From NCBI GenBank assembly GCA_964421785.1, contig CAYQZG010000063.1, positions 1-21,776 on the forward strand: 21,776 nucleotides of DNA, written 5' to 3'. The position numbers and the translations under genes are program-made. Shown here piece by piece: positions 14,128 through 21,617 of this stretch. The notes under the pieces are model-generated. The model saw only the letters and a list, made by a program, of their open reading frames with translations. It ran no database searches and had not been told where the DNA came from. Positions within the stretch are counted from its first letter, which is position 1, and every line of letters begins with the position of its first letter. This DNA is from SKLM01 sp964421785 (lineage in GTDB: Bacteria > Chloroflexota > Anaerolineae > B4-G1).

Positions 14128-15354
14128 CTAGCCTTTCTCCGTGTAGAGCGTGGGGAGGAAGTCATTCCCCAGCAGCTCACGAGCGATGATGATGCGCATG
14201 ATGTTCGGCGTGCCCTCCGCGCCGATGGAGTAGGAGCGTATGCCGCGGATGCCCATCTCGACGGGACACTCCTTGGTGTAGGCCATGGCACCGAACCAAT
14301 CGGCCACCTCGTTCATGATCTTGAAGCCGAGGACCGGGGCCCTCAGCTTGGTCATCGCCGCCGCCAGGGCGATATCGTAGTGCGTGGCTGCGTCGTGCCG
14401 ATACATCTGGTCCATCGTCCAGGCCGACTTGTATGTGGAGAGCCTGGTGCCCTCCAACTCGGTGTAGAGATCGGCCAGCGGGAACTGAACGCCCTCATAG
14501 CTCGCTATCGGCCGTCCGAAGGCGTGGCGCATCTTGATGTGATCCATACCCATCTCCAACGTCGCCTCCGACGCCCCCACGCAGGTGGCACCGATCAGCG
14601 TACGAGCGGCCGAGAACCCCTCCATGGCGTGGTAGAAGCCACGGTTGAACCCACCCACCTGGTGGTCGGCCGGCAAGCGGACGTCCTCGAGCGCAAAACC
14701 ACCGGTGGAGATCCCCATACGTCCCATATCGTCGAAGAAGGTGGGCGTGACGCCCTCGTTGCCCTTGAGCGGCATGGCGAAGAACGTGAACGCTTTGTGT
14801 CCCGCCTCCTCGACCTCGGCGGTGCGGGTCAACATGAGGTGGATGCCCCCCCACTCCAGCGACTCCCGCACGCCACTGATGTAGGTCTTCTCACCGTTGA
14901 AGACCCACGCGTCACCGTCCTTCTCGGCGCGCATCCGACACGCACCCAGGATATCGGAACCGCCCTCCGGCTCCGTGGTGGCGATGCCCAGGAAGGCCTC
15001 CCCACGCGTCACCTTGGGGAGATAAGCCTCCTTGAGCCTTTCGGATCCATATTGATAGAAGATGAAGCCCCAAGCCGCCTCGACCAGGTAGAGCACCGGG
15101 ACCGCCAGGCTGATGTCGGCCCGACCAAGCTCCTCGGCAGCGATGGCGGCCATCATCCAGTCGGCCCCCACGCCTCCGTACTCCTCGCCCACCGTCGGGG
15201 CGAGAAGCCCCATCTCGGCCATACCATCGATGATGTCGCGCGGGATGTACTCCTCTTCGTCGATCTCGCGCACGCGAGGGGCGATCTCATTCTGCGCGAA
15301 GTCACGCACCGCCCGGCGCCAAAGACGCTGTTCCTCGGTCCAGCTGAAATCCAC
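14128..15354 (-). CDS. Acyl-CoA dehydrogenase
   Basis: A 408-residue FAD-dependent acyl-CoA dehydrogenase, full length. Seen: helical N-terminal domain (MDFSWTEEQRLWRRAVRDFA), the FAD/substrate signature ATTEPEGGSD near 125-135, a middle beta domain, MRHAFGRPIASYEGVQFPLAD, and GAEGTPNIMRIIIARELLG, in which Glu380 aligns with the catalytic base of medium- and short-chain enzymes. It oxidises an acyl-CoA to the 2-enoyl-CoA and gives its electrons to Etf, whose genes follow. Chain-length preference cannot be read from the sequence. The initiator is GTG at 15352-15354, preceded by AAGGAGGT six bases upstream. The transcript probably starts near 15506, and a 9-bp inverted repeat sits just inside its 5' end. 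Confidence 0.95.
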   Translation of the reverse strand: MDFSWTEEQRLWRRAVRDFAQNEIAPRVREIDEEEYIPRDIIDGMAEMGLLAPTVGEEYGGVGADWMMAAIAAEELGRADISLAVPVLYLVEAAWGFIFYQYGSERLKEAYLPKVTRGEAFLGIATTEPEGGSDILGACRMRAEKDGDAWVFNGEKTYISGVRESLEWGGIHLMLTRTAEVEEAGHKAFTFFAMPLKGNEGVTPTFFDDMGRMGISTGGFALEDVRLPADHQVGGFNRGFYHAMEGFSAARTLIGATCVGASEATLEMGMDHIKMRHAFGRPIASYEGVQFPLADLYTELEGTRLSTYKSAWTMDQMYRHDAATHYDIALAAAMTKLRAPVLGFKIMNEVADWFGAMAYTKECPVEMGIRGIRSYSIGAEGTPNIMRIIIARELLGNDFLPTLYTEKG

Positions 15355-15464
15355 GACTACCTCCTTGATTGAATAGAACTATAGGGAGCTGCCTAGGAAG
15401 GGCGCTGAGAGAGCGTCTCGACGCTCAGACCGATCTTCCGTACAGCATCGCGTCCAAACAGCGA

Positions 15465-15498
15465 AGTTATCCCTATTCAAAGCTTGGTGGGGATAACT
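15465..15498 (-). promoter_or_regulatory. 9-bp inverted repeat near the 5' end of the acyl-CoA dehydrogenase message
   Basis: agttatccc (15465-15473) and gggataact (15490-15498) are perfect reverse complements with 16 bases between them. They lie about 8-41 bases downstream of the predicted transcription start, where an operator or a 5' mRNA stem-loop would act. Confidence 0.5.
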
Positions 15499-15512
15499 GA
15501 CCGACAGTCATT

Positions 15513-15540
15513 ATTATACTCACGTGTGAACGGTGTGCAA
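15513..15540 (-). promoter_or_regulatory. Promoter of the acyl-CoA dehydrogenase gene
   Basis: On the minus strand TTGCAC (15535-15540), a 16-base spacer and a consensus TATAAT (15513-15518). The -35 box matches TTGACA at only three positions. The leader to the GTG start would be about 150 bases. Confidence 0.55.
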
Positions 15541-15585
15541 CTTGAGACCAAGGGTAAGGCTACGACACAGCAACGGCCCGGCTTG

Positions 15586-15613
15586 TTGACACACGCGGGC
15601 AGGCAAGTATAAT
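15586..15613 (+). promoter_or_regulatory. Consensus sigma-70-type promoter of the deacetylase gene
   Basis: TTGACA (15586-15591), a 16-base spacer and TATAAT (15608-15613), both perfect consensus boxes. Transcription should begin near 15620, exactly at an upstream in-frame ATG, leaving either a leaderless start or a 57-base leader to the ATG at 15677. Together with the facing promoter at 15513-15540, this makes 15355-15676 a divergent promoter region. Confidence 0.75.
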
Positions 15614-15676
15614 CAGACCATGGAGCGACGCAGCAGCGCCAGACGCCCACGGCAGGTGCAGGATCAGGATGTGATA

Positions 15677-16705
15677 ATGGAAACGGCCTACGTTTACCAT
15701 CCAATCTACCTTGAGCACAACCTACCCAGCCACCCTGAAAACGCCACCCGGCTGGAGCGGATCCTGGACACACTGGACGAGCGAGAGATGCTGAAGCGTC
15801 TACGGCTGCTGGAGCCGCGGTCGGCGACAGAGAGAGAGCTGCGCCGCGTTCACACGGAGCGACATATCGAGCGCGTCAGAGAGACGGCTGAGAGAGGCGG
15901 GGGACACCTGGACCTGGACACGTATGTCTCTTCCCGGTCCTACGAGGCAGCCCTGATGGCCGCCGGCGGCCTCGTGCGCGCCGTGGAGGGCGTGTTGAGC
16001 GGTGAGATCGCGAATGCGTTCGCCCTCGTGCGCCCACCGGGCCATCACGCCACAGCCAGTCGGGCCATGGGCTTCTGCCTGTTCAACAACGTCGCCATAG
16101 CAGCCCGAGCGGCACTGGCACGGGAGGAGATCGAGCGGGTGTTCATCGCCGACTTCGACGTGCACCACGGCAACGGGACTGCGGACATCTTCGCCAACGA
16201 TCCCGACGTCTTCTACTTCTCGACACATCAATACCCCTACTACCCGGGCACCGGTGCCAAGCAGGACACGGGACGTGGAGCCGGGACGGGGACAGCGCTC
16301 AACGTGCCGCTGCCGACGAACGTGGGGGACGATGGTTACAGAAGCATCTTCGAGACCCTGGTCTGGCCTCTGGCCGAGCGCTTCAACCCAGATCTACTCC
16401 TCGTCTCGGCTGGATACGACGCGCATTGGGCCGACCCGTTGGCCCACATGGCCCTCTCCCTGGCCGGCTACGCAGCCATAGCCCAGGCGCTGGTCAGGAT
16501 GGCCGAGCAGATGTGTGATGGGCGACTTGTCTTCACACTCGAAGGGGGGTACCGATTGGACGCCCTCGCCTACGGCGTGTTGAACGCTTTCTACGCTCTG
16601 CTCGGGGAGGAGACCGTGGTCGATCCACTGGGCCCCTCGCCGCGTCCTGAGCGCGCGATAGACGGTCTGATCGAAGACCTGAAGGAGCTGCATCAGCTCG
16701 ATTGA
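15677..16705 (+). CDS. Histone deacetylase-family amidohydrolase
   Basis: A 342-residue zinc-dependent deacetylase of the arginase/HDAC fold. Seen: YHPIYLEHNLPSHPENATRL at the N-terminus, RPPGHHA with the His pair at 123-124, MGFCLFNNVAIAA, DFDVHHGNGT with zinc ligands Asp161 and His163, GYDAHWADPLA with ligand Asp248, and LEGGYRLDAL with the transition-state Tyr. The active site is complete. Bacterial members remove acetyl groups from proteins, polyamines or small molecules; the substrate here is unknown. The ATG at 15677 was chosen because family homology begins two to four residues later. The alternative ATG at 15620 adds a basic 19-residue tail and coincides with the predicted transcription start. 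The gene is divergent from the acyl-CoA dehydrogenase operon. Confidence 0.92.
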   Translation: METAYVYHPIYLEHNLPSHPENATRLERILDTLDEREMLKRLRLLEPRSATERELRRVHTERHIERVRETAERGGGHLDLDTYVSSRSYEAALMAAGGLVRAVEGVLSGEIANAFALVRPPGHHATASRAMGFCLFNNVAIAARAALAREEIERVFIADFDVHHGNGTADIFANDPDVFYFSTHQYPYYPGTGAKQDTGRGAGTGTALNVPLPTNVGDDGYRSIFETLVWPLAERFNPDLLLVSAGYDAHWADPLAHMALSLAGYAAIAQALVRMAEQMCDGRLVFTLEGGYRLDALAYGVLNAFYALLGEETVVDPLGPSPRPERAIDGLIEDLKELHQLD

Positions 16706-16764
16706 CATTTGCTGGAGATGTTGGATAATCCAACCTATTGTATCGCTTGGTAGGAGGTGGACTC

Positions 16765-18945
16765 GTGAACCAGATTTCGCTAGCCGAGTATCGTCAGCAG
16801 ATTGAAGACGCCATCCAGGATGGACGCTATGAAGAGGCCGTCGCACATGGCCGGCACATCCTGGAGCGGTATCCCAAGGACATAGGATCCTACTGGCTGC
16901 TGGGCAAGGCGATGCTCGAAGCCGGTCAGAACGATCAGGCTATGGACATGTTCCAGCGCGTGTTGAGCGCCAATCCCGAGCATATGCTCGCCTGGGTCGG
17001 GATGAGTGAGACGGCCCAGCGACGCGATGACTTGGAGGACGCCATCTGGTATCTGCAGCGCGCTTTCGAGCTGGCAACCGACAACGAGGCGGTGGCCCAG
17101 GAGCTCCGTCGCCTCTATGGCGAGCTAGAGGGAAGTGAACCGAAGCGCCTTCAGCTCACAGAGAGCGCGCTGGCAAAGCTCTACCTGAGAGGCGATCTCC
17201 TGACCCGCGCGATCACGGAACTGCGCGGCCTGGTCGAGGATCACCCGGAACGATTGGACCTCAGAGTTGCACTGGCCGAGGCACTCTGGCGAGACGGGCA
17301 ACGATTGCAGGCCTCTCAAGTGTGCCAGGGAATTCTAGATGAACAGCCCTACGTCCTCAAGGCCAACTTGATTCTGGGAGAGATATGGTCCAGCAGTGGG
17401 AGAATGATCGAGGCTGAGGCCTATCTGGATCGCGCGGAGGCTTTGGACCCGGAGAACGAGATGGCGCAGGAGCTGTTTGGCTCGGCCTCTCCAGTGCCAA
17501 CGCAGGAGCCACAGATCGAGCCCATCACTCACGAGGATGTGCACGGGGAAGAGGAGCCGGATTGGCTGATCGAGATGGAGAAACCCGTGCCAGCCGAGGT
17601 GGATGAGACGATGGGAGCCGAGATCGAGATCCCCGCCTGGCTGCAGGAGCTCGCCGGCGAACCCGCGCCTGAGGGGCCCGCCGAGCCGGAGGAAGAGGAG
17701 CTGCCGGCCCCGGCGGAGCCTGAAGCTGCGCCGCCGGCTGAGGTCACCGCGCCGGAAGAGGAGGAGGCCCTCGAAGAGCGCCTCGCCCCGGAGCAGGTAG
17801 CTCCCGAGACGATGCCGGAGGAGGATGTCCTGGACTGGCTCGACGAACTGGAGGAGGAGGAGGAAGAGGAAGAGGTCCTACCCGGCGCCGACGAGGAAGA
17901 GGAGGTCCCCGCCTGGCTGACGGAGATCGAGGTCGGGCCAGAGGAGGGCATGGCAATCGAGGCGGAGGAGGCACCTGAGGCGCCAGAACCCGAGCCGGCC
18001 GAGGTTCCGGACTGGCTGCGGGATCTCGCTCCACCGGCCGCGGAACCCCCGGAGGCAGCAGAGCCAGAGGCTCCGGCGGCGATCTTCGAGGAAGAGGCGC
18101 CTGCCGAAGAACCGGTCGCAGAGGAACCGGAGGTAGCAGAGCCAGAGGAGATGGCAGAGCTGCCGGCGTGGCTGGAGAGCGACGAGATGCCTTCCGGCGA
18201 CGACGCCCTGGCCTGGCTCGCCCAGCTCGCCGAGGGGAAGGAGGATGAGCTCCTCGCTCAGGCCGAGATGGAGGGCGAGGCACGGCTGGCCGAGATCCTG
18301 GGACGGCCCGAAGCACCCGCCGAGGAGGCACCGCCGGCCGCCGAGGTGCCGGAGGCAGCCGAGGTCGAGGCGGAGGCTCCGGCCCCGGAGGAAGAGGCTT
18401 TTGGGTGGACCGCGTTCGACGAACGGGAGGAGATGGCACCCGAGGCAGAGGAGGCAGTAGCTGTCGAGGAGGCGGAGATGCCGGAGCCAGAGCCACCCGC
18501 CCCAGCGGAAGAGGAGGAAATCGCCGCTCCGGAGGAGGTGCCGACCGAGGTGCCGCCCGAGGTGCCGGAGCCCGCACCCGTCGCCGAGGAGGTGGCCCCG
18601 CCCATCAAGGTGCCCGCGCCCGAGGAAGGAGCTCCTGCGGAGGACCTGGACAGGTTCATCGCCGCCCAGCAAGCCTACGCGGAGGAGCACCCGGATGATC
18701 TCGAAGCACAGTTGGACCTGGGTCGGGTGTTGTGGCAGGCGGACAGGCGCAAGGACGCAGTCGCGGCCTACGAGAAGCTGATCGGCAGGAGTAAGCTGTT
18801 GGATGACGTCATCGCGGATCTGGAGGACTATACGGAGCAATGGCCGGACGCGAGGGTGATGCAAAGCTTGGGCGACGCCTATGTGAAGGCCGACCGACTT
18901 CAGGATGCCTTGGATACCTATCGTCATGCCCTGGAAAGCCTATGA
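16765..18945 (+). CDS. TPR protein with long acidic linker carrying seven Trp-Leu motifs
   Basis: A 726-residue protein in three parts. Residues about 5-245 are tetratricopeptide-like helical pairs (for example SYWLLGKAMLEAGQNDQAMD). Residues about 250-620 are a disordered linker dominated by Glu, Pro and Ala. Residues about 625-726 are further TPR units ending LGDAYVKADRLQDALDTYRH. The linker contains seven short motifs of the form hydrophobic/Pro-Asp/Ala-Trp-Leu-x-x-acidic or hydrophobic (PDWLIEM, PAWLQEL, LDWLDEL, PAWLTEI, PDWLRDL, PAWLESD, LAWLAQL), with Trp at about 267, 292, 358, 384, 417, 469 and 484. TPRs bind proteins; the motifs look like repeated docking sites, but the partner is unknown. 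There is no signal peptide, so it is probably cytoplasmic. The GTG at 16765 has AGGAGGT six bases upstream. It precedes ndk by 37 bases. Confidence 0.9.
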   Translation: MNQISLAEYRQQIEDAIQDGRYEEAVAHGRHILERYPKDIGSYWLLGKAMLEAGQNDQAMDMFQRVLSANPEHMLAWVGMSETAQRRDDLEDAIWYLQRAFELATDNEAVAQELRRLYGELEGSEPKRLQLTESALAKLYLRGDLLTRAITELRGLVEDHPERLDLRVALAEALWRDGQRLQASQVCQGILDEQPYVLKANLILGEIWSSSGRMIEAEAYLDRAEALDPENEMAQELFGSASPVPTQEPQIEPITHEDVHGEEEPDWLIEMEKPVPAEVDETMGAEIEIPAWLQELAGEPAPEGPAEPEEEELPAPAEPEAAPPAEVTAPEEEEALEERLAPEQVAPETMPEEDVLDWLDELEEEEEEEEVLPGADEEEEVPAWLTEIEVGPEEGMAIEAEEAPEAPEPEPAEVPDWLRDLAPPAAEPPEAAEPEAPAAIFEEEAPAEEPVAEEPEVAEPEEMAELPAWLESDEMPSGDDALAWLAQLAEGKEDELLAQAEMEGEARLAEILGRPEAPAEEAPPAAEVPEAAEVEAEAPAPEEEAFGWTAFDEREEMAPEAEEAVAVEEAEMPEPEPPAPAEEEEIAAPEEVPTEVPPEVPEPAPVAEEVAPPIKVPAPEEGAPAEDLDRFIAAQQAYAEEHPDDLEAQLDLGRVLWQADRRKDAVAAYEKLIGRSKLLDDVIADLEDYTEQWPDARVMQSLGDAYVKADRLQDALDTYRHALESL

Positions 18946-18982
18946 TCGCTCTTGACCCAACGAGCCAATCAAGGAGACCACC

Positions 18983-19432
18983 ATGGAACGCACACTGATC
19001 ATCATCAAGCCTGACGCCGTCCAGCGAGGGCTGACAGGACGGATTATCACCCGCTTCGAACGGCGGGGGCTGCGTATCGCGGCGACGAAGCTGATCCACA
19101 TCGACGAAGCCCTGGCGCAGCGCCATTACGCCATACACGAGGGGAAGCCCTTCTACGAGCCACTGATCGCGTATATCACCTCCAGCCCGGTGGTGGTCAT
19201 GGTCCTGGAGGGAAATGACGCTATAGAGATCGCCCGCCGCACGATGGGGGCGACGAACCCGGCCGAGGCCACGCCGGGCACGATCCGGGCGGACTTCGGG
19301 TTGGAGGTCGGACGCAACCTGGTTCACGGCTCCGACGGGCCCGACACCGCAGCGTTTGAGGTGTCGCTCTTCTTCGACGAGGAGGAGATCCTATCCTACG
19401 AGCGGAACAACGATCCCTGGATTTTCGAGTAA
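18983..19432 (+). CDS. ndk: Nucleoside diphosphate kinase
   Basis: A 149-residue, full-length enzyme that transfers the gamma-phosphate from ATP to other nucleoside diphosphates through a phospho-histidine. Seen: ERTLIIIKPDAVQRGLTG at the start, TNPAEATPGTIRADFG (91-106) and NLVHGSDGP with the catalytic His115. The ATG at 18983 follows AAGGAG at good spacing. The gene lies 37 bases after the TPR gene on the same strand and is followed by a strong hairpin terminator, so it is probably the last gene of that transcript. Confidence 0.97.
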   Translation: MERTLIIIKPDAVQRGLTGRIITRFERRGLRIAATKLIHIDEALAQRHYAIHEGKPFYEPLIAYITSSPVVVMVLEGNDAIEIARRTMGATNPAEATPGTIRADFGLEVGRNLVHGSDGPDTAAFEVSLFFDEEEILSYERNNDPWIFE

Positions 19433-19444
19433 TCTGACGACGAC

Positions 19445-19481
19445 GAAGACCCCACGACCTGCCATCAGTCCTGGGGTCTTC
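19445..19481 (+). terminator. Rho-independent terminator after ndk
   Basis: A perfect 10-bp stem (gaagacccca / tggggtcttc) with a 17-base loop, 12 bases past the ndk stop, followed by the pyrimidine-rich run ccgctttctacttct. Confidence 0.75.
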
Positions 19482-19495
19482 CGCTTTCTACTTCT

Positions 19496-20158
19496 ATGAG
19501 AGGACCCGCAGCAGAGCAGCCCCTTGTCGCACTTACCGGCGCCGGCATCTCCGCCGAGAGCGGCGTGCCCACGTTCCGAGGCGAGTAGGGCCTGTGGCGC
19601 GACCACAGCCCGCAGGAGTTGGCCACGCCCAGTGCTTTCCGCCGAGATCCTGAGCTGGTTTGGACGTGGTACGACTGGCGCCGCGAGCTGATCGCGGGGT
19701 GCGAGCCGAACGCCGCCCATCAGACATTGGCGGACATGGAGCGGGCGCTGTCGGACGTCACGCTCATCACGCCTCACGTTTTACGCCTCACGCCTTACGC
19801 CTTACGTTTCACGCCTCACGTTTTACGCCTTACTCCCCCCCTGCCCGACCTTCCTCCACGTTGTCCTTCCTGCGATGGCTTGCTGCGTCCGGACGTGGTC
19901 TTGTTCAGCGAGGCGCTGCCCCGGGAGGTGCTGGAAGCCGCCTGTTCAGCGGCGGCGCGCTGCCGCACGATGCTGGTGATCGGCACGTCGGCCATCGTGC
20001 AACCGGCCGCCTCCCTGCCGCTGGTGGCGCTGAGAAACCAGGCCCGGCTGGTGGAGATCAACCCACAGTTGACCCCCCTCTCGAACCACGCCCACGAACT
20101 GCTCAACGAACCGGCCGGGGAGGCGCTGCCCCGCTGGTGGTCGGCGCAGCAGGGTTGA
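19496..20158 (+). pseudogene. Broken sirtuin (SIR2, NAD-dependent deacylase)
   Basis: The frame from ATG 19496 reads LTGAGISAESGVPTFRGE, then an in-frame TAG (19586-19588), then GLWRDHSPQELATPSAFRRD, continuing open to the TGA at 20156-20158. This is the sirtuin NAD-binding start interrupted by one stop codon where most members have an acidic or Gly residue. Further on, DVTLIT should lead into QNVDGLH..AG, the catalytic ELHG histidine and the first zinc Cys pair. Instead there are about 21 residues of PHVLRLTPYALRFT type, encoded by a heptanucleotide array, and then the normal C-terminal half resumes (PPRCPSCDGLLRPDVVLFSE, VIGTSAIVQPA, LVEINPQLTPLS). Both lesions make a working deacylase very unlikely. 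The gene is convergent with rsfS, eight bases apart. Confidence 0.88.
19771..19833. repeat. Nine tandem heptanucleotides GYYTYAC within the sirtuin remnant
   Basis: Nine units in perfect 7-base register: gcctcac, gttttac, gcctcac, gccttac, gccttac, gtttcac, gcctcac, gttttac, gccttac. All fit GYYTYAC. The array is 63 bases long and stands in place of the sirtuin catalytic segment. Confidence 0.85.
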
Positions 20159-20166
20159 CGATCCCC

Positions 20167-20514
20167 CTACAACATACGCACGACCACCCGCGCGTCCTCC
20201 CAGAACCCCTCCAGATCGTAGTAGGTCCGTGCCTCCGGAGCAAAGAGATGGACGACGATATCTCCATAGTCCATCAGCACCCACCCAGAATCGGGCTCAC
20301 CCTCGACCCGCCAGGGCTTAACGTCGAACTCCGTCCTCGCCCTCTCGATGATGCCGTTCACGATGGCCTTCGTCTGCCGCCTGCTGACGGCGCTGCCGAT
20401 GACGAAGTAGTCGGCCAGGATGGATACGTCACGAATGTCGAGGAGCAGAATGTCCTCGCCGCGCTTGTCGGCAATTACGTCAACGATCCGTCGCGCCAAC
20501 TCCAGTGAATCCAG
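20167..20514 (-). CDS. rsfS: Ribosomal silencing factor RsfS (Iojap family)
   Basis: A 115-residue protein of the Iojap/RsfS family, which binds ribosomal protein L14 and blocks subunit joining in starved cells. Seen: ARRIVDVIADKRGEDILLLD, ADYFVIGSAVSRRQTKAIVN, WVLMDYGDIVVHLFAPEAR and YYDLEGFWEDA, the whole family core. The start is unusual. The family N-terminus (xDSLELARRIV) is fully matched only if translation begins at CTG 20512-20514, which has GGAGGT exactly six bases upstream. A TTG at 20497-20499 gives a shorter protein but sits 21 bases from that site. No ATG or GTG is available upstream before a TAG. The gene lies downstream of the asparaginase gene, separated by a period-7 repeat. 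Confidence 0.9.
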   Translation of the reverse strand: MDSLELARRIVDVIADKRGEDILLLDIRDVSILADYFVIGSAVSRRQTKAIVNGIIERARTEFDVKPWRVEGEPDSGWVLMDYGDIVVHLFAPEARTYYDLEGFWEDARVVVRML

Positions 20515-20530
20515 GTCCCCACCTCCCTAA

Positions 20531-20586
20531 AATGAACCATTAACAACGACACATGACGAATGACAATCGGCACATGGGCAATGATG
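20531..20586. repeat. Degenerate heptanucleotide array between rsfS and asparaginase
   Basis: Read in 7-base register: aatgaac, cattaac, aacgaca, catgacg, aatgaca, atcggca, catgggc, aatgatg. The units share a loose consensus (A/C)ATGACA. It fills most of the 80-base spacer. Confidence 0.5.
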
Positions 20587-20594
20587 GGCAGTGA

Positions 20595-21617
20595 TCATTG
20601 ACGTCCCCAGAGCTCTGTGATATCCTCGGTCGCCCGGGCGGCCGCCAACACGACCATCAGCTTGATGCGCGCCTTCTGCCCGTTGATACCCTCGGCGAAG
20701 AGGCAACCGAATTCGACCAGGGAGCGATAGGCCCCGGGATAGCCATAGCGATCCCAGACCCGCCCCGAGGGACAGCGACTGGCGATCACCACAGGGATGC
20801 CTCGCTCTCGCACACGTCCGATGACGGGCAGCCACCAGGGGGGGACGCGGCCCGCGCCCAGGCCCTCGATGACGACACCCCGAGCGCCGCGTTCCAACGC
20901 GGCCTCCAACAGGTCAGGCCCGGCACCGATCGTCAGCTTCAGCAGCGCAACGCCCGGCTCGAGCCCCTGCCACGGTAAGCTCTCCCGCTCCGGGCGCCGA
21001 TCGACGATGACGGCATCTCCCTCCACACGCCCGAGGGGACCCCAACCCGGCGACCGGAAGGTGGCCGGGCTGAGCGTGTGCATCTTGGTCACGCGTCGCG
21101 CAGCGTGGATCTCATCGTTGAAGACGATGACCGTCCCCAGGCCGCGCGCCTCGGGGGCCGCAGCGACGCGGATGGCCGCCAGCAGGTTGGCGTAGCCATC
21201 ATAGCCTATGTCGGAGGCGGTGCGCATGGCCCCGGTGAGGACAACGGGCTTCTCGCCGACCACGGTCAGATCGAGCAGATAGGTGGTCTCCTCCATGGTG
21301 TCGGTGCCGTGGGTGACCACGACGCCGAGCACGTCGGGCGTCTCCACCAGCTGGGCCACGCGGTCCCGGATACGCCCCAGCGTCTCCAGCGTGAAGTGGG
21401 AGCTGGGCAGGTTGACGATCTCCTCGGTGCGCAGCCGCGGCGCGTCGGGCGGCAGCGCAGCGGAGAAATCAGAGGCGCCGAGCTGCGGCACGGCGCCACC
21501 GGCCGCCTCATCGTGCTGCATAGCGATGGTGCCGCCGGTGCTGACGACGACCACGTACGCTTCATCCGCCACGGCATCGTTTCCTTTGTCAGGCAACGGA
21601 CGACCTCCTCGATTCAT
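20595..21617 (-). CDS. L-asparaginase
   Basis: A protein of up to 340 residues of the asparaginase/glutaminase family, which hydrolyses L-asparagine to aspartate and ammonia. Both signatures are present: VVVVSTGGTIAMQ with nucleophile-type Thr30, and VVTHGTDTMEETTYLLDL with the second Thr-Asp pair. LTGAMRTASDIGYDG and VIEGLGAGRVPPWWLP follow as in the family. There is no signal peptide, so the enzyme is probably cytoplasmic. Two starts are plausible. The ATG at 21615-21617 has GGAGG nine bases upstream but overlaps the preceding ORF by 29 bases. The GTG at 21570-21572 has AAAGGAAA upstream, follows that ORF's stop, and gives 325 residues, closer to the family's usual length. The longer form is listed because its ribosome site is stronger. 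Confidence 0.92.
   Translation of the reverse strand: MNRGGRPLPDKGNDAVADEAYVVVVSTGGTIAMQHDEAAGGAVPQLGASDFSAALPPDAPRLRTEEIVNLPSSHFTLETLGRIRDRVAQLVETPDVLGVVVTHGTDTMEETTYLLDLTVVGEKPVVLTGAMRTASDIGYDGYANLLAAIRVAAAPEARGLGTVIVFNDEIHAARRVTKMHTLSPATFRSPGWGPLGRVEGDAVIVDRRPERESLPWQGLEPGVALLKLTIGAGPDLLEAALERGARGVVIEGLGAGRVPPWWLPVIGRVRERGIPVVIASRCPSGRVWDRYGYPGAYRSLVEFGCLFAEGINGQKARIKLMVVLAAARATEDITELWGRQ

Noticed and set aside
17744..18927. Long antisense open frames under the TPR linker
   Set aside because: They are produced by the repetitive GAG/GCC/CCG codons of the linker; products are Ser/Ala or Arg/Pro low-complexity.
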